A stretch of 26,081 bases of DNA from Heteroruminococcus sp964369885 (GCA_964369885.1 CAYJGQ010000017.1:1-26081), one strand, 5' to 3'; positions 1 to 7,339 are shown, counted from the stretch's first letter. Numbers and translations are program-made. Notes: a model not told the origin generated them from the sequence alone.

Positions 1-121
1 GCAAAATTTTTTCAAAACTTTTGTGGGGGGGGGGCCAAGGCCCCACGGTCTGCGGCAGGTCTGTGGCAGAGGTGTGGGGACAGGTCTTTCGGCATAGGTG
101 GGGAGAGAGCGCAATCAAGGG
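1..121. other. Left-edge non-coding stretch with G10 tract and GC hairpin
   Basis: This stretch lies downstream of pxpC, which is read leftward. It contains a run of ten G at 25-34 and a short hairpin, GGGGC (31-35) with GCCCC (40-44). Just outside the hairpin is an A/T-rich stretch at 3-22. Read leftward, the hairpin could end the pxp transcript, but no clean U-run follows it directly, so it is only a weak terminator candidate. No gene is visible. Confidence 0.35.
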
Positions 122-1126
122 TTACATCTCACGTCGGACGGTAACCTCAAATTCACGCCCATTTACCGTTACACGGTAGTCGTGGTGCGAGTGAGGGGAG
201 ATGGTCAGAGCCTGAGCGATGGCATCAAGTTCTTGGCGACGCTGTACATATATAGCCTGCGCCTGTTCTACCGACACCTCGCAAAACCGCAGTGTATCTC
301 CCGAGTTTAGCTGTGCAAGCTTTGGCAAATCTGTGCTAATTACTGTTGCAATTTTTGCGTATCCGCCGGTGGTTTGGCAGTCGGCCATCATAACAATTGG
401 CTGGCCGTCCTGTGGCACCTGCACCGCACCGGGGACTATGCCGTCCGATATAATATTGGCATCCTCCACATGTTCCACCTTTTGCCCTGTAAGACGGTAG
501 CCCATGCGATCATTTGCCCCAACCGTGTAAACGCTGTCCAAAAATGTTCTTACGCCCTCGCTTGTAAAGAGTTCACGCTGTGGGCCAAGGGTTACACGCA
601 GTTCATTGTTGCCATGCACTGGGGGTGTAATGCTTCTGCCATGAAGTAGTGAAAAATCGCAATTAGGCGCAAAGGTAGGAACTTGGTCCCCGGTCTTTAA
701 CCCACGCTGAAACGCTCCGCCTAAATCCACCTTTAAATAAGCCGAATGGCTGCCAAGAAGTTTTGGTAGATCAAATCCACCTGCCACGGCAAGGTAGGTG
801 CGGTAACTGCCCGACCCAACCTCCAACAAATCGCCCGCATTCACCATAAATGCGGTGTACATGGGCAGGTTGTTGCCGTTTAATTTGGGCGAAAACCTAC
901 CTCCGGCAAGGGCTATAAGGGTGGGGGATGTAAAGCGAATACAAGGGCCGGTAACCGTAATTTCCAGTGTGGCCGTGTGGAGGGGATTGCCCACCAAAAT
1001 GTTTGCAAGGGACATGGAATACTCATCCATAGCACCGCACCGAGGTATACCAAATTGGCCGTAACCCACACGACCACCGTCCTGTATGGTGGTGAGCATA
1101 CCGCCCTGCTCTATAAGCATACTCAT
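122..1126 (-). CDS. pxpC: 5-oxoprolinase subunit C (biotin-dependent carboxyltransferase-like)
   Basis: This is the third subunit of the prokaryotic ATP-dependent 5-oxoprolinase PxpABC, which opens 5-oxo-L-proline (pyroglutamate) to glutamate in the cytoplasm. The 334 residues show the carboxyltransferase A/B fold typical of PxpC/KipA: an N-terminal TIQDGGR, then PRCGAMDEYS, ANILVGNP and LEITVTGP in the usual order. Length fits the family. The start at 1126 overlaps the end of pxpB by four bases (ATGA) and follows AAGGAG about ten bases upstream. A second ATG two codons in is an alternative start. The pxpABC order and tight coupling support the assignment. Older names for the family are KipA and allophanate hydrolase subunit 2, but urea amidolyase context is absent. 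Confidence 0.9.
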   Translation of the reverse strand: MSMLIEQGGMLTTIQDGGRVGYGQFGIPRCGAMDEYSMSLANILVGNPLHTATLEITVTGPCIRFTSPTLIALAGGRFSPKLNGNNLPMYTAFMVNAGDLLEVGSGSYRTYLAVAGGFDLPKLLGSHSAYLKVDLGGAFQRGLKTGDQVPTFAPNCDFSLLHGRSITPPVHGNNELRVTLGPQRELFTSEGVRTFLDSVYTVGANDRMGYRLTGQKVEHVEDANIISDGIVPGAVQVPQDGQPIVMMADCQTTGGYAKIATVISTDLPKLAQLNSGDTLRFCEVSVEQAQAIYVQRRQELDAIAQALTISPHSHHDYRVTVNGREFEVTVRREM

Positions 1127-1821
1127 ATTTTGCTATCTCCTTTGACCATGTCGTCATACTCGGCAGGGGTGATGGGGTAAAACTCTACATACTGCCCCGG
1201 ACGCAGTACCGTAGGGGGTGTTTTGCTACCATCTACAAGGGGTAGGGGGGTGCGTCCAATAAGTTGCCACCCACCCGGAGAGGGCAGTGGATATATACCG
1301 GTTTGATTGCCTGCAATGCCCACCGATCCTGCCTCGATTTTCATTCTGGGGGTGGCAAGGCGAGGGGTGGCAAGGGCAGGATCCATGCCACCAAGGTAGG
1401 GGAAACCAGGTGTAAAGCCAAGCATATATATAAGATATTGCTCCGAGCTATGCCGTAAGATCACATCGTTGCAGGAAAGCCCGGTATGATCGGCAACGGT
1501 TTGTAGATCTGGGCCGTGTTGCCCACCGTAACAAACAGGTATGCGAACCACCTCGGTTTGGGAAACATCCTCCTCATGAGACAGCCTTGCTAAAATTTCA
1601 CCAAGTTGCGCCACAAGTTGGGCATAACTGCAAAGCTCGGGGCGGTAGTAGACCGTCAGCGAGCGGTAGGTGGGTACAGATTCGGTGAAAGATGTAGTAG
1701 GATGATCCGACAAATATCGGTGCAAACGATGCACCATACTGTTTATTTTGGGGTCTATTGTATTTCCAAACTCCACACACAGGGCACGGTCACCCAGAGG
1801 AAAAAACTTGACACTATCCAT
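1123..1821 (-). CDS. pxpB: 5-oxoprolinase subunit B
   Basis: Second subunit of 5-oxoprolinase PxpABC, 232 residues with the carboxyltransferase C/D fold of the KipI/PxpB family. Visible family motifs are GDRALCVEFG at the N-terminus, IPVCYGGQHGPDL in the middle, and GFTPGFPYLGGMDP followed by PSPGGWQLIGRTP near the C-terminus. The start at 1821 overlaps the last codons of pxpA by eight bases. The ribosome binding site (AGGCGGG) therefore lies inside the pxpA coding sequence, which implies translational coupling. The stop overlaps pxpC by four bases. In Bacillus subtilis the homologue KipI also inhibits the sporulation kinase KinA. That second role cannot be judged here, and the complete pxp set favours 5-oxoproline metabolism. 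Confidence 0.9.
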   Translation of the reverse strand: MDSVKFFPLGDRALCVEFGNTIDPKINSMVHRLHRYLSDHPTTSFTESVPTYRSLTVYYRPELCSYAQLVAQLGEILARLSHEEDVSQTEVVRIPVCYGGQHGPDLQTVADHTGLSCNDVILRHSSEQYLIYMLGFTPGFPYLGGMDPALATPRLATPRMKIEAGSVGIAGNQTGIYPLPSPGGWQLIGRTPLPLVDGSKTPPTVLRPGQYVEFYPITPAEYDDMVKGDSKI

Positions 1822-2587
1822 TAAAAATCCCGCCTAAATTTACAATCTCCACCCCGGCGGCGGTCAGTGCATCACGGATTTTGCTCACCTGATCCACGGC
1901 CTTTGGGTTGTCGCCATGCACACAAATCGAGTCAACCTCAAGCTTTACAACATTACCATTAATACTGGTAACCTCTTTGTTTGTCACCATGCCAACTATA
2001 CGTTTTACGGTAAGCTCGGGGTCGTGAATGACCGACCCGGGCTGACTGCGCGGAACAAGCTGACCGTTGTCCTGATAGGCACGATCGGCAAATACTTCGC
2101 AGGCGGCACGCAGGCCATGATGGCGAGCCTGGGTTATCATGTGACTGCCCGAAAGACCCAAGACAATCAGCTCGGGGTTCACAGCGGCTATGCCGGCACA
2201 GATGGCCGAGGCCAGATTCTCATCGGCCGATGCCATGTTGTAAAGAGCGCCGTGCAACTTAACGTGTTGCATTGGCACGCCCTGCGCCTTGGCCATGGCC
2301 CAAAGTGCCCCCACCTGATACTGCACATAGGTACGGGCCTCGTCGGTGGTAATGCTCATATTGCGCCTACCAAAGCCCACCAAATCGGGCAGGCCGGGGT
2401 GTGCGCCCACCGCTACATTTTGAGCCTTTGCCTCACGCACGCTTTGTTCCATCACAAGGCTGTCCCCGGCGTGGTAACCGCAGGCGATGTTGGCCGAGCT
2501 AATAAACTGCATTATTTGGGAATCCAGCCCCATTTTATAGGCGCCAAAGCTCTCGCCCAAATCGGAATTAAGATCTATTTTTGGCAT
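1814..2587 (-). CDS. pxpA: 5-oxoprolinase subunit A (LamB/YcsF family)
   Basis: First subunit of 5-oxoprolinase PxpABC, 257 residues from the start chosen here, which is normal for the LamB/YcsF family. It opens with the family signature IDLNSDLGESFG and carries ANIACGYHAGD, GAHPGLPDLVGFGRR, VKLHGALYN and, near the end, ICVHGD. These are conserved in the deacetylase-like barrel. The open frame extends 14 codons further upstream. However, the ATG at 2587 follows GGGAG at a good distance and sits one base after the amidohydrolase stop, so that start is clearly preferred. It is part of a leftward operon of amidohydrolase, pxpA, pxpB and pxpC. Confidence 0.92.
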   Translation of the reverse strand: MPKIDLNSDLGESFGAYKMGLDSQIMQFISSANIACGYHAGDSLVMEQSVREAKAQNVAVGAHPGLPDLVGFGRRNMSITTDEARTYVQYQVGALWAMAKAQGVPMQHVKLHGALYNMASADENLASAICAGIAAVNPELIVLGLSGSHMITQARHHGLRAACEVFADRAYQDNGQLVPRSQPGSVIHDPELTVKRIVGMVTNKEVTSINGNVVKLEVDSICVHGDNPKAVDQVSKIRDALTAAGVEIVNLGGIFNG

Positions 2588-2588
2588 A

Positions 2589-3845
2589 TCACTTGTCTCC
2601 CTTATAGTTAGTGGGGTAGACCACTCCATCCTTCATGACAAAATCACACTCGCTAATGGCATCCTCGTCATGCATGATGTCACGATGCCAGGCGGCAATA
2701 TCGGCCAGTTTACCCGGCTCTATGCTACCAATTTTATCGGCCACACCAAGAATGCCTGCGTTTACGCTGGTGGCGGCCGCAAGGGTGCGCAGTGGGTCCA
2801 TGCCTGCACGGATCCAGCTCTGGAACTCATACCAGCTTTCATAACACTGGTGCACCGACACAAAATCTGTGCCGTAGCCAAGGCGTATTTTGCTCTTGGC
2901 AATAATCTCACGGCCCACCTTTAGGCGGTCGGCATATTTTATGAGCTTATCACGGAAGTGGGGTTCCTTTTTCTCAAGGTTTGCGGGGTCAAGATTAATA
3001 ATTTCATTATAAGGGCAGAAGGTAGGCACAAGGTATGTGTCGGTTTTTTCGAACATTTCGGCCGTTTCTTGGTCCATAAGCGCACCATGCTCCATTCCGG
3101 TTATGCCAAACGAAATAAGCTTTTGCATATGCTGTGGTGCATAAACATGCGCTGTGGTTGGCTTGTGCATATTGTGGGCTGTAGAGATTATGGCCTCGAT
3201 CTCCTCGTCGCACATATGCTGGTCTTCGGGGCCATCGTTGGGGGTGGAAAAACCACCTGACAAAAACAGTTTTACGAAGTCTGCGCCGTATTTTATGTCA
3301 CGACGCACGGTCTGGCGGAAAAAGTCGGCTCCACTTCCTATAGAGGGTAGCGACAGCGCCTCGGACAAAAAAGGGTTGTTGGCAAACTTTTGGCTGGCAT
3401 CGGCATGGCTTCCGGGGCTACCCAGCATATGAAAGGTTATAATCATGCGCGAGCCGTGAAAGTACCCGGCCTCAATGGCGCGCTTTATATCGGCAATGCC
3501 GTACCCTCGATTTGATATGGAATGGGCGCGAATGGTGGTGAAACCGCGCTCGAGGGTGCGCTGAGCCGTGTGTAGGCTGGCAAGGTTGTTCCAGGTTTCG
3601 GAACGCAGAAGAATGTCGTGGTAATCCTCCCATCTAAAGATGTCGGGGTGAATGTGGGCATCGATAAGCCCTGGGGTAACGGTGAGGTGGGAGAGGTCTA
3701 TAATCCGGGCATCCTTGTCACGGGATAGGTTTTTACCCACCTCGGTTATGTGGCGTCCCTTGACCGAAATTTCCATGTTTTGCAGGAGCTCCATGTGCTT
3801 TCCGTCAAAAAGCTGTCCGCAAATTATAATGATTTGTTTTTCCAT
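2589..3845 (-). CDS. Metal-dependent amidohydrolase (imidazolonepropionase/Xaa-Pro dipeptidase-like)
   Basis: This 418-residue cytoplasmic enzyme belongs to the amidohydrolase superfamily. The metal and catalytic residues are visible in order: HIH at residues 64-66, a candidate carboxylated Lys192 in FVKLFLSGG, His233 in TAHVYAP, His253 in MEHGA, and Asp327 in GYGTDF. A C-terminal GKLADIAAW closes the small beta domain, as in imidazolonepropionase-like enzymes. The start at 3845 has AAAGGA upstream. An in-frame ATG 26 codons earlier lacks such a site and lies in the promoter leader. It is the first gene of the pxp operon, one base before pxpA, so it probably produces or precedes the 5-oxoprolinase substrate. 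The substrate is unknown: a cyclic amide, a hydantoin-like ring or a prolyl/pyroglutamyl dipeptide are all possible. Confidence 0.82.
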   Translation of the reverse strand: MEKQIIIICGQLFDGKHMELLQNMEISVKGRHITEVGKNLSRDKDARIIDLSHLTVTPGLIDAHIHPDIFRWEDYHDILLRSETWNNLASLHTAQRTLERGFTTIRAHSISNRGYGIADIKRAIEAGYFHGSRMIITFHMLGSPGSHADASQKFANNPFLSEALSLPSIGSGADFFRQTVRRDIKYGADFVKLFLSGGFSTPNDGPEDQHMCDEEIEAIISTAHNMHKPTTAHVYAPQHMQKLISFGITGMEHGALMDQETAEMFEKTDTYLVPTFCPYNEIINLDPANLEKKEPHFRDKLIKYADRLKVGREIIAKSKIRLGYGTDFVSVHQCYESWYEFQSWIRAGMDPLRTLAAATSVNAGILGVADKIGSIEPGKLADIAAWHRDIMHDEDAISECDFVMKDGVVYPTNYKGDK

Positions 3846-3905
3846 TTGGTATTCCTTTCTGGGATGTATAGTATGCCGACAATGGCTATAAATCGGCCTG
3901 TGCAG

Positions 3906-3935
3906 TTGACAAATGCAGCGCATATGTAGTAATAT
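3906..3935 (+). promoter_or_regulatory. Sigma-A-type promoter for the small protein-symporter operon
   Basis: A perfect TTGACA (3906-3911) is followed after 18 bases by TAATAT (3930-3935). Transcription would start near 3942, some 57 bases before the 45-residue ORF. The -10 overlaps the -10 of the divergent promoter, so the two polymerases probably exclude each other. Confidence 0.6.
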
Positions 3936-3962
3936 TATACCACATTAGGTAAATTCATTCAA
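3934..3962 (-). promoter_or_regulatory. Sigma-A-type promoter for the amidohydrolase-pxpABC operon
   Basis: On the minus strand TTGAAT (3957-3962) and TATAAT (3934-3939) are separated by exactly 17 bases, with TGTGG just before the -10. Transcription would start near 3927 and give a leader of about 80 bases. The site shares bases with the oppositely directed promoter at 3906-3935. Confidence 0.7.
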
Positions 3963-3998
3963 TTATATTCTGTGCAAAAAAAAGGAAGGAGAGTCGAC

Positions 3999-4136
3999 AT
4001 GAAATTTCAGTATTACGAAAATGATGCAATGGACACAGTTCCCGCCCCTCCGCTAAAGATGATATTGTCACTGCTTGGTTGTACAGCTATATTTGCAGCC
4101 ACAATAGTGATCTGTGGCCAAATTCTTGGGGGCTAA
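3999..4136 (+). CDS. 45-residue single-helix membrane protein upstream of symporter
   Basis: This short gene is easily missed. It encodes 45 residues starting MKFQYYENDAMDTVPAPP. A polar N-terminus of about 18 residues is followed by one hydrophobic helix (about 19-43, including ILSLLGCTAIFAATIVICG) that ends in GG. It is preceded by a very strong ribosome binding site (AAGGAAGGAG, about nine bases before the ATG) and a promoter. Its stop lies 37 bases before the symporter start, so it is almost certainly translated and co-expressed. Short one-helix partners are known beside sodium:solute symporters, and a similar accessory role is inferred here. The sequence alone does not prove interaction. 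Confidence 0.75.
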   Translation: MKFQYYENDAMDTVPAPPLKMILSLLGCTAIFAATIVICGQILGG

Positions 4137-4173
4137 TGTGGCACCCGGACAAAAACTTTAGAGGAGTGTTATA

Positions 4174-5631
4174 ATGAACGAAACTATTTTTGCGGCGATA
4201 CTATTTATTTTGTTTTGCGGACTTATGGTAGGCATAGGCGTGTTTTTTTCTCGCAGAGATGCCGGTAAAACCTCGGATGACTACATACTTGCCGGTCGTA
4301 AGGCTCCACTAATACTGGTAGTGGGCAGTTATTTTGCAACCTCTGTTTCCACAGGATCACTTGTGGGATATGCAGGAATGGGCTTTTCCAACGGCCTTGC
4401 AGGTTACTGGAGTGCAGGCTGTTTTATGGTGGCAACCATGTGGGCAGGTATTTGGATTGTGCCCCGTCTGCGCCGTTCGGGCGTTACCACCATCCCCGAG
4501 CTATTTGACAAATACTTTGGCGCGCCTCACCGTGTTACAGCGGTTATTCTGACCCTGTGTCGTGATCTTGGCGTTATTGCAGGTACAGTTTTGGTACTTA
4601 GCCAGATATTTGTAAACCTATTTGGTATGAATTTTTGGCTGGCAACCCTCATTACCTCGGGTGTAATTATAATATTTACAATTTCGGGTGGTATGTGGGC
4701 CGTGCTGGTTACAGATACAATTCAGGCGGTAGTAATCGCCATTGGTACAATTATAATGGTACCTGTTGGTGTGGCTGCGGCAGGCGGATTTGATGTATTT
4801 GTAAGTCTTATTCCCGCAACACACAACAATGTTTTCTCGGTTGGTTTTTCACAAACGCTGGGCTGGTTCCTAATAGGCTTGTTTACAAGTCTTGCAAACC
4901 AAACCATACTTCAGCGTGGTCTTGCCGCTAAGGATGATCGCACAGCACAGCTGGCCTTCTTCTGGGGTGGATTTGCCACACTGTTCTGGTTCCTACTTCC
5001 CTTCATCATCGGTATTATTGCAAGCATCATCTTCCCCGATACCGTTGCCGGCAACAGCTACTACGACATGGCAACACTTTTTGGGCCTTACGGCAATGTA
5101 TTCTTCCTGGCCATGCTGCTGATGGCAGGTATGTCCACCGTAAGCTCCAATATGCTGACGGCAAGTTCCAACCTGTCGCTTGACATTTACAAGCGCTTTA
5201 TCAAACCCGATGCAACCGAAAAGCAGGTTGTATTTGTGCAGCGTGCCCTACTAATAATAATTTTGGCAGCCTGCATATTTATCAGCCGTGGCTTCCCCTA
5301 TGTAGTTGAGCTATTCTTGGCGGGCGGACGTATTTTGGCCTCGGGTCTTGCCCCAGTGCTCACCCTTTTGATACTATCCAAAAAGGTGCGCCGTGCGCCC
5401 ATTTCGGCCCTGCTTGCAATGATTGCAGGTGCCTTCTCCTGCGTTGGTGCACAGCTTTATCAGGGTTCGCTTGCCGCAAGCAGCGTCGAGCCCGGTGGTG
5501 TGGCACTGCTTTGGACCTTGGACCCCGTACTGGCAGGTCTACCGGCTTGCTTTATTGTACTTTTGGTTGGCATGTATTTTGAAACCAAAAACCAAACTCC
5601 CGAACTGCTTGAGAGCTACGCCGTCAAGTAA
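4174..5631 (+). CDS. Sodium:solute symporter family transporter
   Basis: A 485-residue integral membrane protein of the SSS family (PanF/PutP type), which drives uptake of small organic solutes with sodium. About 13 hydrophobic segments run the length of the protein, beginning at residue 5. Family features include DDYILAGRK after the first helix, YFATSVSTGSLVGYAGMGF in the second, GGMWAVLVTDTIQ mid-protein, and SSNMLTASSNLSLDIY in the region that forms the second sodium site. GAGGAG lies eight bases before the start at 4174. The divergent amidohydrolase-pxp operon suggests a cargo such as 5-oxoproline, a prolyl compound or a related amide. That is inference from context only, as SSS specificity cannot be read from these motifs. 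Confidence 0.88.
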   Translation: MNETIFAAILFILFCGLMVGIGVFFSRRDAGKTSDDYILAGRKAPLILVVGSYFATSVSTGSLVGYAGMGFSNGLAGYWSAGCFMVATMWAGIWIVPRLRRSGVTTIPELFDKYFGAPHRVTAVILTLCRDLGVIAGTVLVLSQIFVNLFGMNFWLATLITSGVIIIFTISGGMWAVLVTDTIQAVVIAIGTIIMVPVGVAAAGGFDVFVSLIPATHNNVFSVGFSQTLGWFLIGLFTSLANQTILQRGLAAKDDRTAQLAFFWGGFATLFWFLLPFIIGIIASIIFPDTVAGNSYYDMATLFGPYGNVFFLAMLLMAGMSTVSSNMLTASSNLSLDIYKRFIKPDATEKQVVFVQRALLIIILAACIFISRGFPYVVELFLAGGRILASGLAPVLTLLILSKKVRRAPISALLAMIAGAFSCVGAQLYQGSLAASSVEPGGVALLWTLDPVLAGLPACFIVLLVGMYFETKNQTPELLESYAVK

Positions 5632-5661
5632 AATCCACAAGGAAACAGAGGAAGATACAAA

Positions 5662-5985
5662 ATGGAGAGCAAAAACTACCCCAAAGGCCAACTTGTGTAT
5701 ATCTTTGAGTTTGAAATTGTCCCCGGCAAAGAGGACGAGTTTTGGAAGTTCATGGAGGAGGAAGGCACCCGCTTTTGGCTGGACTTCCCCGAAATTGAGA
5801 GCTACGACATCTATTCCAAGATAGGTGGACATGGCGGATACGAGGCTCATGTAGTGGTAAATGATTTTGCATTTATGGATAAAATGTATGGTCACCCCAC
5901 CGCTGCAATCTGCGGAAAACGCACCGCTGAGCTTACCCAAAACATTCAGCGTCGTTTCCTGCGCCTTGCAAAGGTATATGTGTAA
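5662..5985 (+). CDS. Small dimeric alpha/beta-barrel-like protein, function unknown
   Basis: This 107-residue soluble protein follows the symporter by 30 bases and is probably in the same operon. The pattern of a beta strand (LVYIFEFEIVPG), a helix beginning KEDEFWKFMEEEG, then strands around ESYDIYSKIGG and YEAHVVVNDFAFMDKM resembles the ferredoxin-like dimeric barrel of antibiotic-biosynthesis-monooxygenase and related small proteins. I do not see a cofactor motif. The conserved-looking histidines (GGHGGY and GHPTA) could form an active site. It could be an enzyme or sensor acting on the transported compound. Only the fold is proposed, and with moderate confidence. Confidence 0.6.
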   Translation: MESKNYPKGQLVYIFEFEIVPGKEDEFWKFMEEEGTRFWLDFPEIESYDIYSKIGGHGGYEAHVVVNDFAFMDKMYGHPTAAICGKRTAELTQNIQRRFLRLAKVYV

Positions 5986-6018
5986 CTTAACACCGGATGG
6001 CAAAAATACATAATGACA

Positions 6019-6059
6019 AAATCCCCCACACTGCATATATCTTGCAGGGTGGGGGATTT
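6019..6059 (+). terminator. Rho-independent terminator of the symporter operon
   Basis: An 11-bp stem, AAATCCCCCAC with GTGGGGGATTT, encloses a second 5-bp stem (CTGCA/TGCAG) and a short loop. It starts 33 bases after the stop of the 107-residue protein and is followed by a T-rich tail (TTTATTGTTAT). Confidence 0.75.
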
Positions 6060-6074
6060 ATTGTTATATAGATA

Positions 6075-6345
6075 TACGGCAAAGCGCCCACCGTGAGGTG
6101 GGCGCCTAAAAAGATAGNNNNNNNNNNNNNNNNNNNNNNNNNNNNNNNNNNNNNNNNNNNNNNNNNNNNNNNNNNNNNNNNNNNNNNNNNNNNNNNNNNN
6201 NNNNNNNNNNNNNNNNNTATAACAACATTCAAACTGTTTTGGAAGAACTGTACTCTAACTCTGCTCTGTGAACATAGTATACCACGGTGTGGGGCGGTAA
6301 ATCATCCTTTTGAGGTTAAGGTGTGGTGACAAAAAGATTAAATCA
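6075..6345. repeat. 171-bp direct repeat, copy 1 (interrupted by assembly gap)
   Basis: Copy 1 consists of 6075-6117 and 6218-6345, split by 100 N. Its left 43 bases are identical to copy 2. Its right 128 bases differ at only four positions. It contains a hairpin, GCGCCCACC/GGTGGGCGC (6084-6105) with a GTGA tetraloop, and on the minus strand an extended -10-like TGGTATACT. With the gap set to zero length the two copies lie exactly 208 bp apart on both sides of the gap. No long open frame and no terminal inverted repeats are seen. Confidence 0.85.
6118..6217. other. Assembly gap (100 N)
   Basis: Exactly 100 N, the conventional placeholder for a scaffold join of unknown size. Copy 2 is continuous across the equivalent point (after GATAG, before TATAAC), so the flanks are consistent with no missing bases or with collapsed extra repeat units. 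Confidence 0.95.
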
Positions 6346-6382
6346 GACAAGCTGTAATTACAAAATGAAATTTTTGAAGGTG

Positions 6383-6553
6383 TACGGCAAAGCGCCCACC
6401 GTGAGGTGGGCGCCTAAAAAGATAGTATAACAACATTCAAACTGTTTTGGAAGAACTGTACTCTAACTCTGCTCTGTGAACATAGTATACCACGGTGTGG
6501 GGTGGCAAATCATCCTTTTGAGGTTAAGGTGTGGTGACAAAAGGGTTAAAACA
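6383..6553. repeat. 171-bp direct repeat, copy 2 (intact)
   Basis: The complete copy begins TACGGCAAAG and ends GGGTTAAA. It carries the GNRA-capped 9-bp hairpin at 6392-6413. On the minus strand, TGGTATACT (-10 at 6484-6489) could start a transcript of about 95 bases that ends in the hairpin. Both flanking genes converge on this region, so neither needs a promoter here. That points to an independent element, possibly a small RNA. Confidence 0.85.
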
Positions 6554-6675
6554 TGGGAAAATGGGTAACGTTTTGTAGCAGTTAGCCTGAAAAAAAGGTT
6601 TGTGAGGGCAAAAGGTAGAAATATGGTGCCTCAAACGGAATTTGGGTTAAAACTGAGGGGCTAAGGGGTGAAATA
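6554..6675. other. Intergenic stretch without recognised feature
   Basis: A/T- and G-rich sequence between repeat copy 2 and the stop of the BofC-like gene. I find no open frame, no strong hairpin and no promoter in it. Confidence 0.4.
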
Positions 6676-7089
6676 TCAACTGATATAATCTTCTATTAAC
6701 CCCACAAGTTGCTCGTAGCCCTCAACATAAAGGCCTTGTTCCAGGGCCAGGCGGTCGGCCTGTGGTAGATGCTTTATATAAACGTCAAAAACCATTTCGG
6801 GGGTGTCGCTTCCCTCCAAAAACACACCAAGTCGGCCCTCATCACTGCGAAGCCAATACCCCTCGGTGGCAGAGGAGCTGGTTTGGGGCGTCTCGCTGTG
6901 TGAGGAGGGGGTTATGGGGCTAAAGGCTTCGAGCGGGGGCTGTGATGGTGCGGACAGGCTGTTTTGGGGTTCTTCCCGGGAGTCGACCGCTGGCTGTATT
7001 GGGTGGGAACGGTCATAATTTGCAACAGATATGCCCAGCACGGCGCATACTGCCACGGCTCCCAGGGTGACGGCAATTCGGCTGTTCAT
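6676..7089 (-). CDS. BofC C-terminal-domain-like secreted/anchored protein
   Basis: A 137-residue protein with an N-terminal hydrophobic signal or anchor (about residues 4-23, IAVTLGAVAVCAVLGISVA). A low-complexity Ser/Pro/Thr-rich linker follows (about 30-75), then a compact C-terminal domain of about 60 residues starting GYWLRSDEGRLGVF. The C-terminal pattern (YWLR..EGRLGVF, then LPQADRLALEQG and a final LIEDY) resembles the BofC C-terminal-type domain found in spore formers. In Bacillus BofC inhibits the SpoIVB protease during sporulation. Here the role is unknown. The start at 7089 has GGGAGG just upstream. An open frame reaching 31 codons further back lacks such a site. The gene is divergent from the penicillin-binding protein gene. 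Confidence 0.6.
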   Translation of the reverse strand: MNSRIAVTLGAVAVCAVLGISVANYDRSHPIQPAVDSREEPQNSLSAPSQPPLEAFSPITPSSHSETPQTSSSATEGYWLRSDEGRLGVFLEGSDTPEMVFDVYIKHLPQADRLALEQGLYVEGYEQLVGLIEDYIS

Positions 7090-7262
7090 GTTGCCCTCCC
7101 TTGTAAAAGATATTTTAGCTTGAGTTTGCCCAAGATAACCCATTTTATGCAAAATGGCATACTGTGGCTCTAAGCAATGCAAAAGTAGTGGGTTTAATGG
7201 GGGGTAAAATTAGTACAGAATATTGGGATTTTTTATATGCCCATATATATGCTCACAAAAAA

Positions 7263-7293
7263 TTAACACTTTATCCTAAAAGTATGCTATAAT
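7263..7293 (+). promoter_or_regulatory. Promoter of the penicillin-binding protein gene
   Basis: A perfect TATAAT (7288-7293) is preceded by TGC, forming an extended -10. TTAACA (7263-7268) lies upstream at a 19-base spacing. The predicted start near 7300 gives a leader of about 185 bases. Confidence 0.6.
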
Positions 7294-7301
7294 AACCGAG
7301 T

Positions 7302-7339
7302 ATGGATTTTGACGTTTTTTGCAGTGTCAAACCATCCAT
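7302..7339 (+). promoter_or_regulatory. 5'-terminal stem-loop in the PBP leader
   Basis: ATGGATTTTGAC (7302-7313) pairs with GTCAAA (7326-7331) and ATCCAT (7334-7339), with a two-base CC bulge. The stem would sit at the very 5' end of the transcript predicted from the promoter at 7288-7293, where such stems often protect mRNA. A regulatory role is not shown. Confidence 0.45.

Noticed and set aside
1916..2611. 231-codon open frame on the plus strand
   Set aside because: It lies antisense to pxpA. Its translation shows no family motif and no ribosome binding site, while pxpA has clear motifs.
5987..6329. Open frames crossing the N gap on both strands
   Set aside because: They exist only because N codons are not read as stops. 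The flanking sequence is the non-coding repeat.
6075..6553. Miniature transposable element (MITE)
   Set aside because: The repeat ends are not inverted copies of each other and no target-site duplication is seen. A genome-wide copy count would be needed to reopen this.
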